NCBI GenBank assembly: GCA_017439425.1
Contig: JAFSJE010000089.1
Coordinates: 1 to 64,000, forward strand
Direction: 5' to 3'
Source of the DNA: Oscillospiraceae bacterium
GTDB lineage: Bacteria > Bacillota > Clostridia > Oscillospirales > Oscillospiraceae
DNA length: 64,000 nt
The notes under the pieces are model-generated. The model searched no databases. It was not told the DNA's origin and saw only the letters and a program-made list of their open reading frames with translations. The position numbers and the translations under genes are program-made. Positions 51,926-61,010 of this stretch are shown piece after piece; position 1 is the stretch's first letter, and each line of letters begins with the position of its first letter.

Positions 51926-52609
51926 TTATATGACCAAAACCGGCCTGAAACCGACGTGATCGGCGGAAATGAGGCGGTATTCCACTCCGTCCGCCACACC
52001 CTCATAGGCGTATTGGCAGCCGGAGCCGTGGATGTGGCCGTAGTAGCAGCGCTTCACGCCGTAATTATGCAGAAGCTCCACCATCTCGTGTGAGTAGTAT
52101 TTTCCGTAAAACGGCGGGTAGTGCAGAAAGGCGATCTTCTCGCCCTCTCCGGCGGCCTTGAGACTCGCCTCAAGGCGCAATATTTCGCGCGCCATTATCT
52201 TTTTATCGTGGTCAGTGCCGCCCTCAGTCGGGCAGAACCAGCCTCTGGTGCCGCAGACCCACACGCCGTTTGTGAAAAAGGCGTTGTTATTGAGTATTTC
52301 TATGGAGCCGAGCCCGTTTTCCTCGAAAAACTTTTTTGCCTTCGACGCTGTCGACCACCAGAAATCGTGATTGCCCTTGAGAATTATCTTTTTCCCGGGC
52401 AGAGCATCGATGAAGCGGAAATCCTCAAGGCAGTCCTGTATCGCCATGCCCCAGGTAAGGTCTCCCGCGATGACGGTCGTATCCTCCTGCCCGACGATTC
52501 TGAAGTTCTCTCTGAGCTTTTCCGCGTGATCCTCCCAGCCGGGGCCGAAAATATCCATCGGCTTGTCCGCCTCGAAGGAGAGGTGCAGGTCTCCGATAAC
52601 GTACAGCAT
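51926..52609 (-). CDS. Metallophosphoesterase
   Basis: 227 residues. Metal motifs GDLHL, GDLTWG, KGNHDFWW and YGHIHG follow the calcineurin-like pattern (DxH, GD, GNHD, GHxH). Substrate unknown. It starts 4 bases after thrC and ends the lepB operon. Confidence 0.92.
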   Translation of the reverse strand: MLYVIGDLHLSFEADKPMDIFGPGWEDHAEKLRENFRIVGQEDTTVIAGDLTWGMAIQDCLEDFRFIDALPGKKIILKGNHDFWWSTASKAKKFFEENGLGSIEILNNNAFFTNGVWVCGTRGWFCPTEGGTDHDKKIMAREILRLEASLKAAGEGEKIAFLHYPPFYGKYYSHEMVELLHNYGVKRCYYGHIHGSGCQYAYEGVADGVEYRLISADHVGFRPVLVI

Positions 52610-52613
52610 CCCT

Positions 52614-54092
52614 TTACCTCAGAAAGTCCTTGACTTCTCCGAGAAGCTCGGTTTTTTCGACTATCTTCGAAAATCTTGCCTTCTTCGTTTTGAGAGCGGC
52701 GAGATTTTTCGGCGCGGTCTTTCCCGTCGCGGAGGAAAGTCTGTCGATGAGCTCGACTCCCGCTCCCTCGCCGTCCTCGCCGATAGCCTCCAATACCGCG
52801 GGCGTGAACTTGAAGGGCGAGGCTGTGCTCAGCACAACGCAGGTGCGGCCCGGATCAGCTTTGCGATACTTTTCGAGCGCGCCGTAGGCGACGGCGGTGT
52901 GCGTGTCCATAAGATATCCCTTCTCGCGCCATACTCTGCCGATAACCTCCTTTGTCTCCGCATCGTCAAGGAACTCCGCAGCAAAAGAGGCGCGCAATTT
53001 TTCCATAAGCTCAGCAGGAGCGGTGTATTTTCCGCTCTCCTTAAGCTCCGCCATGAGGCGCGCGACGAGCTTGTCATCGCCGGAGAGGAGGTAAAGAAGG
53101 CGCTCGAGATTCGAGGATATGAGAATATCCATCGAGGGCGATATCGTAGTGTAAAACCTGCGGTTGCGGTCATACACGCCGGTATTTATGAAGTCCGTGA
53201 GAACGTTATTAGCGTTCGAGGCGCAGATAAGCCTGCCGACGGGCAGACCCATCAGCTTTGCGAAGTATCCGGCGAGGATATCGCCGAAGTTGCCGGTCGG
53301 CACACAGAAATCGACCTCTTCGCCGTTCCCGATCTCGCCGGAGGCGACGAGGTCTGCGTAGCTCGAGACGTAGTAGACTATCTGCGGCAGAAGTCTGCCC
53401 CAGTTAATAGAGTTTGCCGAGGAGAGGAACCAGCCCTTTGAGTCAAGCTCTTCTCTGAGCTTCTCGTCGGAGAATATGGTCTTGACGGCGCTCTGCGCGT
53501 CGTCGAAATTGCCGGTGATGGCGATAACGCCGACGTTTTCGCCCTCCTGACTCTGCATCTGGAGCTTCTGAACGTCGGAAACTCCGTCCGAAGGGTAGAA
53601 AACCATGATTTTTGTGTTCTCAACGTCCTTGAAGCCCTCGAGTGCCGCCTTTCCGGTATCGCCGCTTGTCGCGACGAGTATGCAGACCTTTTTCGTCTCG
53701 CCTGTCTTTTTCATTGCGGCGGTGAGAAGGTACGGCAGCATTTGCAGAGCCATGTCCTTGAATGCAGAGGTCGGGCCGTGCCACAGCTCGAGAACGTGGG
53801 TCTTGTCGCCCACCTTTACTGTCGGTGCGCACTCCGGGCAGTCGAAGTTTTCTCCATAAGCCTTCGAGCAGAAGGAGCCGAGCTCCTCTTCCGTGTAGTC
53901 CTCAAGATAGCGGCTCATTATGAGCTTTGCTCTCTCTGGATAGCTGAGGCGGGCGATCTCCTCAATATCCGCCTTTGTGAGCGCGGGAACAGAGTCTGGA
54001 AGGAAAAGTCCGCCCTCTCGGCTCAGTCCGAGGCTTATCGCCTCCGCCGCGGAGACGGAGGTGCTTTTATCTCTTGTGCTGATGTATTTCAT
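52614..54092 (-). CDS. thrC: Threonine synthase
   Basis: 492 residues, the long form. The PLP lysine is in the GPTSAFKDMALQ segment. It converts O-phosphohomoserine to threonine. It is placed in an operon of ribosome-assembly and secretion genes with no other threonine gene nearby. Confidence 0.97.
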   Translation of the reverse strand: MKYISTRDKSTSVSAAEAISLGLSREGGLFLPDSVPALTKADIEEIARLSYPERAKLIMSRYLEDYTEEELGSFCSKAYGENFDCPECAPTVKVGDKTHVLELWHGPTSAFKDMALQMLPYLLTAAMKKTGETKKVCILVATSGDTGKAALEGFKDVENTKIMVFYPSDGVSDVQKLQMQSQEGENVGVIAITGNFDDAQSAVKTIFSDEKLREELDSKGWFLSSANSINWGRLLPQIVYYVSSYADLVASGEIGNGEEVDFCVPTGNFGDILAGYFAKLMGLPVGRLICASNANNVLTDFINTGVYDRNRRFYTTISPSMDILISSNLERLLYLLSGDDKLVARLMAELKESGKYTAPAELMEKLRASFAAEFLDDAETKEVIGRVWREKGYLMDTHTAVAYGALEKYRKADPGRTCVVLSTASPFKFTPAVLEAIGEDGEGAGVELIDRLSSATGKTAPKNLAALKTKKARFSKIVEKTELLGEVKDFLR

Positions 54093-54105
54093 AGGGTCTC
54101 CTCGC

Positions 54106-54486
54106 TTATCGTATGCCCTCTGTCCAGAAGGCGTTTTCTATGTGATTTATTTCGGGTTTTTTTGTCAGTTCGCCCTCCGGCGCGTAGATCTCGATAACGT
54201 CGAAGCGCGGCTGCTTATCCTCGCCGTACTGTGCGCACCATGATGACGCGGCGGCGATAACTCTGCGCTGCTTCGATTTTGTGACAAACTCTCTCGCCTC
54301 GCCGTGGGTCGCATCCTTGCGGGTCTTGACCTCAACGAAGGCGACGACGCCGTCTTTCTCAGCGATAACGTCCACCTCGCCGAAGCGCGTGGCGTAGCCC
54401 ATGCCGAGGATCTTATACCGCTTTTTGCGCAGGTAGTCGGCGGCAAGCGCCTCTCCCCAGCGGCCGATCAGTTTCTTTTCGTTCAA
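54106..54486 (-). CDS. YraN family protein (UPF0102)
   Basis: 126 residues. RWGEALAADYLRKKRYKI and VAFVEVKTRKD (Glu-x-Lys of a nuclease-like fold) define the family, which resembles Holliday-junction resolvases. The TTG start overlaps the rnhB stop by 4 bases. Commonly beside rnhB. Confidence 0.93.
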   Translation of the reverse strand: MNEKKLIGRWGEALAADYLRKKRYKILGMGYATRFGEVDVIAEKDGVVAFVEVKTRKDATHGEAREFVTKSKQRRVIAAASSWCAQYGEDKQPRFDVIEIYAPEGELTKKPEINHIENAFWTEGIR

Positions 54487-55079
54487 TGCATTTTCCTCAA
54501 AAACGTCACACGGTGCTCAGGGCACGGCCCGAGCTCCCTTATCGCCGCATAGTGCTCCTTCGTGCCGTAGCCCTTGTGCCTGGAGAAGCCGTAGCCCGGG
54601 TACTTCTCATCGAGCTTTTCCATAAGGCGGTCACGGGTGACCTTGGCGATTATGCTCGCAGCCGCGACCGACGCGCTCTTTCCGTCGCCGCCTACGACCG
54701 TAACGCTCGGGTATTCGATGCCCGAGTCGCGGTTGCCGTCGATTATCGCAATATCGAAGCTGTGCGAGAGGTTCATCATTGCGCGGTTCATCGCAAGATA
54801 CGTCGCGTTCAGGATGTTCAGCTCGTCGATCTCAAGTCTGTCGGCAAAGCCCACGCCGACGGCGACCGCCTTTGCGTATATCTCGTCATACAGCTTGTCT
54901 CGCTTTTTCGCGGTGAGCTTTTTCGAGTCGTCAAGTCCCTCGATCTCAAGTCCGAACGGCAGAATCACCGCGGCGGCGCACACAGGTCCCGCAAGCGGGC
55001 CTCTGCCCGCCTCGTCAACACCGCAGATAACGTTCTTTCCCTCGGCTCTCAGTGCCGATTCTATCTCCCACATCTTCAT
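54483..55079 (-). CDS. rnhB: Ribonuclease HII
   Basis: 198 residues. CGVDEAGRGPLAGPV gives the Asp-Glu pair, with further catalytic Asp residues at DSKKL and IIDGNRD. It removes ribonucleotides from DNA hybrids. It overlaps rbgA by 4 bases. Confidence 0.97.
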   Translation of the reverse strand: MKMWEIESALRAEGKNVICGVDEAGRGPLAGPVCAAAVILPFGLEIEGLDDSKKLTAKKRDKLYDEIYAKAVAVGVGFADRLEIDELNILNATYLAMNRAMMNLSHSFDIAIIDGNRDSGIEYPSVTVVGGDGKSASVAAASIIAKVTRDRLMEKLDEKYPGYGFSRHKGYGTKEHYAAIRELGPCPEHRVTFLRKMH

Positions 55080-55933
55080 TCCGGCATCTCCAGAGTCATT
55101 CTGCCGAGCTTTCCGGCGCGGAACTCATCGAGGAGTACGCGCGCCATGCGCTCGTAGTCCACCTCGCCGCCGGAGACGATAAAGCCGCGCTTTTTCGCCG
55201 CCTTCTCGATGAGGTCGAAATTCTCCTCGTCGGTAAAATCTATCTTGTAGCGCTCTCTCAGAGCGTCGGGGTATCGGTTTTTCAGCAGGGTTATAAGGTG
55301 CGCGCCGAGGGTCTCAACGTCGAGGATATCATCCTTGACAGCGCCCGTGAAGGCGAGGTGCTCTCCCACGGTCTTATCCTCGAATTTCGGCCAAAGCAGT
55401 CCAGGTGTGTCGAGCATTTCGATGCCGCCGCCGATATTTATCCACTGCTTGCCGCGCGTAACGCCCGGCCTGTCGGATGCCTCGGCGGCGCGGCGGCCGG
55501 CAACGCGGTTTATAAACGAACTCTTGCCGACGTTCGGAATTCCGAGAATCATAATTCTGAGAAGCCTTCCCGTCTGTCCTCGCTCGTTGTAATAGGCGAT
55601 TTTGTCCTTGAGGAGCTCTCTGATTGCAGGTTGAAACTCCCGTGTTCCCCTGCCGCTTTTTGCGTCAGTTTTGAGAACAGCGAAGCCCTTTCTGCGGAAA
55701 TGCTCCGCCCAGCGCTCCGAGGCGTTTGGATCCGCCTGATCGCAGCGGTTGAGGATTATAAGCCGCGGCTTTCCGGCGGTTATGGCGTCAATCTCCGGAT
55801 TTCGGCTCGAGCGCGGTATTCTCGCATCCACCACCTCGCACACGGCGTCAACCATATTGAGGTTTTCCTGCACCATTCTGCGAGCCTTTGCCATGTGGCC
55901 GGGAAACCATTGAATGTTCAATTCTTCCGTCAT
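55076..55933 (-). CDS. rbgA: Ribosome biogenesis GTPase RbgA (YlqF)
   Basis: 285 residues. QWFPGHMAKARRM at the start, circularly permuted motifs with NRCDQAD (G4) before GIPNVGKSSFIN (G1), and a C-terminal helical RNA-binding part. It acts in late 50S assembly. It overlaps lepB by 4 bases. Confidence 0.97.
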   Translation of the reverse strand: MTEELNIQWFPGHMAKARRMVQENLNMVDAVCEVVDARIPRSSRNPEIDAITAGKPRLIILNRCDQADPNASERWAEHFRRKGFAVLKTDAKSGRGTREFQPAIRELLKDKIAYYNERGQTGRLLRIMILGIPNVGKSSFINRVAGRRAAEASDRPGVTRGKQWINIGGGIEMLDTPGLLWPKFEDKTVGEHLAFTGAVKDDILDVETLGAHLITLLKNRYPDALRERYKIDFTDEENFDLIEKAAKKRGFIVSGGEVDYERMARVLLDEFRAGKLGRMTLEMPE

Positions 55934-56514
55934 TTTACAATTCCTATTCTGTTCCAGTGACGCTGCTTGTCGCCGTCGGAGAGTCCGGGCATTAGAATAA
56001 AGAACACTCTGCCCACTGTGCAGCGGATATCCACAAGCCCGATATCATTGTCGCGGCTGTCCTTGCTGCCATTGCGATTATCGCCCATGCAGAACATATA
56101 ACCCTCCGGCACCGTAACAGGGCCGGAGAAGTCCTCGCGGCGGTTTGTGAGCGTATTCGTGTAATCCTCCTCGAGCGCCTCGCCGTCAACGTAGACGATC
56201 CCGGCGTCAAAGTCGATGTCTACGGTCTGTCCGCCGGTGGCGATAACGCGCTTTACAAGCGGGCCGCGGGTATAGCTCTCGGTCTCAAAGACGATTATAT
56301 CGCCGTTTTTCGGGGTATAGCCGAGGCTCCAGGCTATAACGAGATCGTTATCCTGAAGGGTTTGAAGCATACTCGTGCCGTCAACCCTCACGACCCTCGC
56401 GACAAATGTAAATATGAGTATTCCTGCCACCAGAGCAGAGATTATGCTCTGCACCCAGTCGTATATCTCGCCCTTTACGGACGCTTTTTCCACAGGGAGC
56501 TTTTCTTCTTCCAT
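55930..56514 (-). CDS. lepB: Signal peptidase I
   Basis: 194 residues, one N-terminal membrane helix (about 22-43). The nucleophile Ser is in DGTSMLQTL and the base Lys in VKRVIATGG. It cleaves secretory signal peptides. It heads the operon lepB-rbgA-rnhB-yraN-thrC-phosphoesterase. Confidence 0.97.
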   Translation of the reverse strand: MEEEKLPVEKASVKGEIYDWVQSIISALVAGILIFTFVARVVRVDGTSMLQTLQDNDLVIAWSLGYTPKNGDIIVFETESYTRGPLVKRVIATGGQTVDIDFDAGIVYVDGEALEEDYTNTLTNRREDFSGPVTVPEGYMFCMGDNRNGSKDSRDNDIGLVDIRCTVGRVFFILMPGLSDGDKQRHWNRIGIVK

Positions 56515-56548
56515 GCCGCTCCTCCTTATACCTAAAATACCAGATTAC

Positions 56549-56557
56549 ATTATACCA
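56549..56557 (-). promoter_or_regulatory. Extended -10 promoter of lepB operon
   Basis: TGGTATAAT, a full extended -10 (TGn plus TATAAT at 56554-56549). The -35 position falls in the T tract of the rplS terminator and is poor, which an extended -10 tolerates. Confidence 0.65.
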
Positions 56558-56570
56558 CGGGTTTTAAAAT

Positions 56571-56598
56571 AAAAAAAGAGGCTTTCGCCTCTTTTTTT
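56571..56598 (-). terminator. Terminator of rplS
   Basis: 12-bp stem: GAGGC with GCCTC, extended by seven A-T pairs, around a TTTC loop. Seven T residues follow on either strand. Confidence 0.93.
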
Positions 56599-56611
56599 AT
56601 TCTGTTGAGAA

Positions 56612-56953
56612 TTAAAGTCTCTCCTTGACCTTTGCGGCCTTGCCGACGCGATCGCGGAGATAGTAGAGCTTTGCGCGGCGAACCTTTCCTTTGCGGATGG
56701 TCTCGATGGAGACGATCGTGGGGGAATGGATCGGGAAAACCTTCTCGCAGCCGACATTGTAAGAAATGCGGCGAACGGTGATGGTCTCGGTGATGCCGCC
56801 GTGCTTCTTGGCGATGAGGGTTCCCTCAAAAGCCTGAGTACGCTCGCGGTTGCCTTCCTTTACGCGGACGGTGACACGGACGGTGTCGCCGACGTTGAGC
56901 TCAGGAAGCTCCTTCTTCATATACTGCTCGTTAAGAGTCTCGACTAAATTCAT
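56612..56953 (-). CDS. rplS: 50S ribosomal protein L19
   Basis: 113 residues. [12 protein letters not shown] and [12 protein letters not shown] are typical. ATG at 56953 follows GGGAGG. It has its own promoter and a roughly 85-base leader containing a CGGGCA/TGCCCG hairpin at 57018-57032, which may be regulatory, as L19 leaders are in other Firmicutes. Confidence 0.97.
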   Translation of the reverse strand: MNLVETLNEQYMKKELPELNVGDTVRVTVRVKEGNRERTQAFEGTLIAKKHGGITETITVRRISYNVGCEKVFPIHSPTIVSIETIRKGKVRRAKLYYLRDRVGKAAKVKERL

Positions 56954-57044
56954 GCTTATTTCCTCCCTTCCGGTCAAGCGTTCTTGCGCTCTTATTCGCA
57001 GAGGAACGCCCATTTAGCGGGCAAAATGCCCGTGAAGCCTTGAT

Positions 57045-57073
57045 ATAATAACATAGATAATTTTAAAATGCAA
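57045..57073 (-). promoter_or_regulatory. Promoter of rplS
   Basis: TTGCAT (57073-57068), 17-bp spacer, TATTAT (57050-57045). It is back to back with the RluA-family promoter; the two -35 boxes are 8 bases apart. Confidence 0.75.
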
Positions 57074-57081
57074 GAAAAATT

Positions 57082-57110
57082 TTGAAATTTTGTCATCAGT
57101 ATGTTATACT
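57082..57110 (+). promoter_or_regulatory. Promoter of RluA-family gene
   Basis: TTGAAA (57082-57087), 17-bp spacer, TATACT (57105-57110); 10 of 12 consensus bases. Predicted start about 10 bases before the ATG, which excludes the in-frame TTG at 57082. Confidence 0.8.
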
Positions 57111-57126
57111 CATCCCGGTGATATTA

Positions 57127-58071
57127 ATGAAAGAGCTTACAATACAAAAAAACGACGCCGGGCAGCGGCTTGACCGCTTTCTGTCGAAGGCAATTCCCCT
57201 GCTGCCGGAGAGTCTTTTGCAGAAATACATCAGAATAAAGCGAGTAAAGCTCAACGGCAAGGGCGCCAAGCGCGATACGCGCTTAAACGAGGGCGATACG
57301 CTCTCATTATATATAAACGACGAATTTTTTGAAAAGCCCACCGAGGACAACGCATGGCTCAAAATTGCCTCGCCGAAGCTCACGATTGTCTACGAGGATG
57401 AGAATATCCTCCTTGCCGACAAGAAGCCCGGCGTACTCTGTCACGCCGCCGGTGAGTGGGACTATAACACACTAATTAATAACATCAAAGCGTATCTCCA
57501 CCAGAAGGGCGAATGGGATCCGAAGAAAGAGCACAGCTTCGCGCCATCGCTCTGCAACCGCATCGACCGCAACACCGGCGGAATCGTAATTGCGGCTAAA
57601 ACCGCCGAGGCGCTTCGCATCATGGACGAGAAGATCCGTCTTCGTGAGATCGACAAGCGCTATCTTGCCGCAATCCACGGCGTAATGAGTCCGAAGAGCG
57701 GCACGCTTGAGAACTATATCTGGAAGGACGCGAAAAACAACCGGGTCTATGTTTCGGATAAGCCCACTAAGGGTGCCAAAACCGCCGCAACACGCTACCG
57801 TACTCTTGCGACAAAGGGCGGCGACAGCCTTGTAGAGTGCGAGCTTCTCACCGGCCGCACGCATCAGATACGCGCGCAGTTCTCAAATGCCGGTCATCCC
57901 CTGCTCGGCGACGGCAAATACGGCAGGGACAAGGATAAGGACGGTCAGCAGCTCTATTCCTACAAGCTGAAATTTACTTTTGCAACCCCAGCCGGAGCGC
58001 TGGAGTATCTGAACGGGCGCGAATTTTCTGTCGAAAAGCCCGATTTTGCCAAAAATTTCTTTGAAAATTGA
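57127..58071 (+). CDS. RluA-family pseudouridine synthase (second copy)
   Basis: 314 residues. S4-like N-terminus (QKYIRIKRVKLNG), then NRIDRNTGGIVI, which holds the catalytic Asp in a variant of the usual RLDxxTSG, and GRTHQIRAQF. Probably rRNA-directed, RluC-like. ATG at 57127 follows GGTGAT and a promoter. Only about 30% similar by eye to the RluA-family protein at 11277-12164, so not a recent duplicate. Confidence 0.92.
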   Translation: MKELTIQKNDAGQRLDRFLSKAIPLLPESLLQKYIRIKRVKLNGKGAKRDTRLNEGDTLSLYINDEFFEKPTEDNAWLKIASPKLTIVYEDENILLADKKPGVLCHAAGEWDYNTLINNIKAYLHQKGEWDPKKEHSFAPSLCNRIDRNTGGIVIAAKTAEALRIMDEKIRLREIDKRYLAAIHGVMSPKSGTLENYIWKDAKNNRVYVSDKPTKGAKTAATRYRTLATKGGDSLVECELLTGRTHQIRAQFSNAGHPLLGDGKYGRDKDKDGQQLYSYKLKFTFATPAGALEYLNGREFSVEKPDFAKNFFEN

Positions 58072-58081
58072 AATTTTTTAT

Positions 58082-58110
58082 TTGACATTTGACCCCCCAA
58101 TCTGTATATT
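58082..58110 (+). promoter_or_regulatory. Promoter of potABCD
   Basis: TTGACA (58082-58087), 17-bp spacer, TATATT (58105-58110); 11 of 12 consensus bases. It lies 11 bases past the preceding stop. Confidence 0.85.
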
Positions 58111-58118
58111 ATTGCTAT

Positions 58119-58142
58119 GCTGTTTTTAGCGTTTTAAACAGC
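58119..58142 (+). promoter_or_regulatory. Inverted repeat at the potA transcription start
   Basis: GCTGTTT (58119-58125) and AAACAGC (58136-58142), ten bases apart, just after the predicted start. It could be a repressor operator or an early leader hairpin; no regulator gene is adjacent. Confidence 0.5.
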
Positions 58143-58173
58143 AGAGTATTCGGTGAAAAAAGGTCGATGATAA

Positions 58174-59322
58174 ATGGCAAAAGAACTCATCCGTCTAAAA
58201 GACGCGCGTATGGATTTCGACGGTGAAACCATACTTGATAACATCAATCTTTATATTAATGATAAGGAATTCCTCACACTGCTCGGACCTTCAGGCTGCG
58301 GTAAAACCACCACCCTGAGGATAATCGGCGGCTTTCTTGTGCCCACAAGCGGAGACGTCATTTTCGACGGTGTGAGGATTAATGATGTTCCGCCTCATAA
58401 GCGGCAGGTGAACACGGTGTTTCAGAAATACGCCCTGTTCCCCCATCTCAATGTGTACGAAAACGTAGCATTCGGTCTGAAAATCCCCAAGACCGGTGAG
58501 GACGGCAAGAAAATACGTCTTTCAAAGGATGAGATCGATTCCCGAGTCCGGGAAATGCTCGAGGTCGTCTCTCTCAAGGGCTTTGAGCATCGCTCGGTAA
58601 CGAGCCTCTCCGGCGGTCAGCAGCAGCGTGTGGCGATTGCCCGTGCGCTCGTCAACCGCCCGAAGGTGCTTCTGCTTGATGAGCCGCTCGGCGCTCTCGA
58701 CCTTAGGCTCCGCAAGGATATGCAGCAGGAGCTGAGGCGAATCCAGCAGGAAATGGGAATCACCTTTATATATGTAACCCACGATCAGGAGGAGGCGCTC
58801 TCCATGTCCGACACCGTCGTAGTCATGGACAGAGGCCGTATCCAGCAGATCGGCACACCCGAGGATATCTACAACGAGCCGAAGAACGCCTTTGTTGCCG
58901 ACTTCATCGGTGAATCGAACATCGTTGACGGCATTATGCGTGATGACTGCGTTGTGGAAATCTTCAACCGCAAGTTCAAATGCCTTGATAAAGGCTTCCA
59001 GAAGGACGAGGCGGTCGACGTTGTTATCCGCCCCGAGGACGTGGATATCGTTCCCGAAGCTGAGGGTCAACTCAAGGGTACGGTCACACAGGTCACCTTC
59101 AAGGGCATGCAGTACGATATCATAGTTGACTTCTACGGCTTCAAGTGGCTCATTCAGACCACGGATTTCTGTCCCGTCGACTCCAAAATCGGCATCAAGA
59201 TCGATCCCGACGGCTTCCACATCATGAAAAAGAGCGAATACTCCGGCATGTTCGGCGATTACAGCTCCTATTCCGAGGAATACGACGAGATCTCCGACGC
59301 CGAGAGCGAGGAAGAGGAATGA
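58174..59322 (+). CDS. potA: Spermidine/putrescine ABC transporter ATP-binding protein
   Basis: 382 residues. Walker [10 protein letters not shown] near 39, signature LSGGQQQR, Walker B LLLDEP, then a TOBE-like C-terminal domain (about 240-350) and an acidic tail. It powers the PotBC permease. First gene of potABCD; its stop overlaps potB by 4 bases. Confidence 0.95.
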   Translation: MAKELIRLKDARMDFDGETILDNINLYINDKEFLTLLGPSGCGKTTTLRIIGGFLVPTSGDVIFDGVRINDVPPHKRQVNTVFQKYALFPHLNVYENVAFGLKIPKTGEDGKKIRLSKDEIDSRVREMLEVVSLKGFEHRSVTSLSGGQQQRVAIARALVNRPKVLLLDEPLGALDLRLRKDMQQELRRIQQEMGITFIYVTHDQEEALSMSDTVVVMDRGRIQQIGTPEDIYNEPKNAFVADFIGESNIVDGIMRDDCVVEIFNRKFKCLDKGFQKDEAVDVVIRPEDVDIVPEAEGQLKGTVTQVTFKGMQYDIIVDFYGFKWLIQTTDFCPVDSKIGIKIDPDGFHIMKKSEYSGMFGDYSSYSEEYDEISDAESEEEE

Positions 59323-60203
59323 ACGGCGAGAGACGGCGCACCGCAGCGGTGCTGGCGCCCTACACGGTATGGGCGGCGATATTCATCGTCGTTCCGCTCT
59401 TCTTTGTAGCCTACTACGCCTTTACAGATAATTCCTTTAACTTCACCTTTGACAATATAACCCGCTTCTTCACAGCCACAAGTCAGGTAACAAACGACGC
59501 CGGCGTGACGAGCGAGGTTCGCACATATCTCGTTATCTTCTGGCGAAGCCTGAAGCTTGCCGTTATCTCCACGGCGCTCTGCCTTCTTCTCGGCTATCCG
59601 CTGGCTTACATTATGAGCCGCGCAGGTGCGAGGGCGCAGAAGATAATGATGATTCTCATTATGATACCGATGTGGATGAACTTCCTTATCCGCACCTACG
59701 CATGGATGACGATTCTCCAGGACACCGGTATTCTGAATGGCTTTCTCACGAGCATAGGTCTAAAGCCTCTGCACATAATAGGAACGGAATCGGCGGTCAT
59801 CGTCGGAATGGTCTATGACTACTTCCCGTATATGGTGCTGCCCATCTACTCAATTCTCGCTAAACTCGACACAAAGCTCATCGAAGCTGCGCACGACCTC
59901 GGCTGCAACTCTATACAGGTTTTGCAGAAGGTTATTCTCCCCCTCTCCGTTCCCGGAATACTGAACGGCATTACAATGGTGCTGATTCCTTCGATCTCCA
60001 CCTTCTATATTTCACAAAAGCTCGGTTCCGGCCGCTTCTTTCTTATCGGCGACGCTATCGAGGGACAGTATGTCGCGAACAATCTCCACTTTGCCGCGGC
60101 GATGGCGTTCATTCTTATGATAATTCTGCTTGCGGCGATGGCGCTTTTAAAGTATCTCACATCGAGACCCCGGTTCAAAACAGTAAAGGGGGCGGCGAAA
60201 TGA
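59319..60203 (+). CDS. potB: Spermidine/putrescine ABC transporter permease PotB
   Basis: 294 residues, six membrane helices, with the binding-protein-dependent EAA loop ([22 protein letters not shown]) near 200. ATG at 59319 overlaps the potA stop; the longer frame would be out of register with family members. Confidence 0.94.
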   Translation: MNGERRRTAAVLAPYTVWAAIFIVVPLFFVAYYAFTDNSFNFTFDNITRFFTATSQVTNDAGVTSEVRTYLVIFWRSLKLAVISTALCLLLGYPLAYIMSRAGARAQKIMMILIMIPMWMNFLIRTYAWMTILQDTGILNGFLTSIGLKPLHIIGTESAVIVGMVYDYFPYMVLPIYSILAKLDTKLIEAAHDLGCNSIQVLQKVILPLSVPGILNGITMVLIPSISTFYISQKLGSGRFFLIGDAIEGQYVANNLHFAAAMAFILMIILLAAMALLKYLTSRPRFKTVKGAAK

Positions 60204-60997
60204 AAACGGCTTCCAAAATCTACACGGTTCTCATTTTTCTGTTTCTTTTTGCGCCGATTGCGATTCTGCTTGTGTTCTCATTCAACGAGGCAAAATCCCT
60301 CTCCGTTTTCTCCGGCTTCTCATTTAAATGGTACCGTGAGCTGTTCCGTGACGAGGCGACCCTCGCATCGGTCCGCAACACGCTGCTGCTGGCAGCGCTT
60401 GCCATGGTGCTCAGTACCGTTATCGGCACAGCCGCAGCAGTCGGCATTGAAAAGATGAGATCAAAGTGGCTGAAAAGCACTCTCAGCACAGTTACCGACA
60501 TTCCGATGACGAATCCGGACATCATAACCGGTATTTCCCTTATGCTTATGTTTGTATTTGTCGGCAGATTTTTCGGACTTGCAAACTCTCTCTCATTCTG
60601 GACGATGCTCTTGAGCCACGTAACATTCTGCCTGCCATATGTTATCCTGCAGGTGCTTCCGAAGCTCCGCCAGATGGATTCGGCTCTGCCAGAAGCGGCG
60701 ATGGATCTCGGCTGTACTCCGGTTGAGGCGTTTTTTAAGGTTACGCTTCCGGAAATCATGCCCGGCGTTATCACCGGCGCCATTATGGCATTTACGATGA
60801 GCCTTGATGACTTCGTAATAAGCTACTTCACCTCCGGCGCCGGATTTCAGACCCTGCCCATACGCATCTACAACATGACAAAAAAGGCCGTTACACCGAA
60901 GATGTACGCCCTTGCTACGATAATCTTCTTTGTCATTCTCGCGCTTCTGCTCATCTCCAACCTTACAGATGAGCCGGAGAAAGAAAACCACAACTGA
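60200..60997 (+). CDS. potC: Spermidine/putrescine ABC transporter permease PotC
   Basis: 265 residues, six helices, EAA loop ALPEAAMDLGCTPVEAFFKV near 160. It overlaps potB by 4 bases. Confidence 0.94.
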   Translation: MKTASKIYTVLIFLFLFAPIAILLVFSFNEAKSLSVFSGFSFKWYRELFRDEATLASVRNTLLLAALAMVLSTVIGTAAAVGIEKMRSKWLKSTLSTVTDIPMTNPDIITGISLMLMFVFVGRFFGLANSLSFWTMLLSHVTFCLPYVILQVLPKLRQMDSALPEAAMDLGCTPVEAFFKVTLPEIMPGVITGAIMAFTMSLDDFVISYFTSGAGFQTLPIRIYNMTKKAVTPKMYALATIIFFVILALLLISNLTDEPEKENHN

Positions 60998-61010
60998 AAG
61001 GAAAACCCAA

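Noticed and set aside
58072..58173. Riboswitch before potA
   Set aside because: The leader is only about 55 bases with one 7-bp inverted repeat, too small for a known metabolite-binding class.
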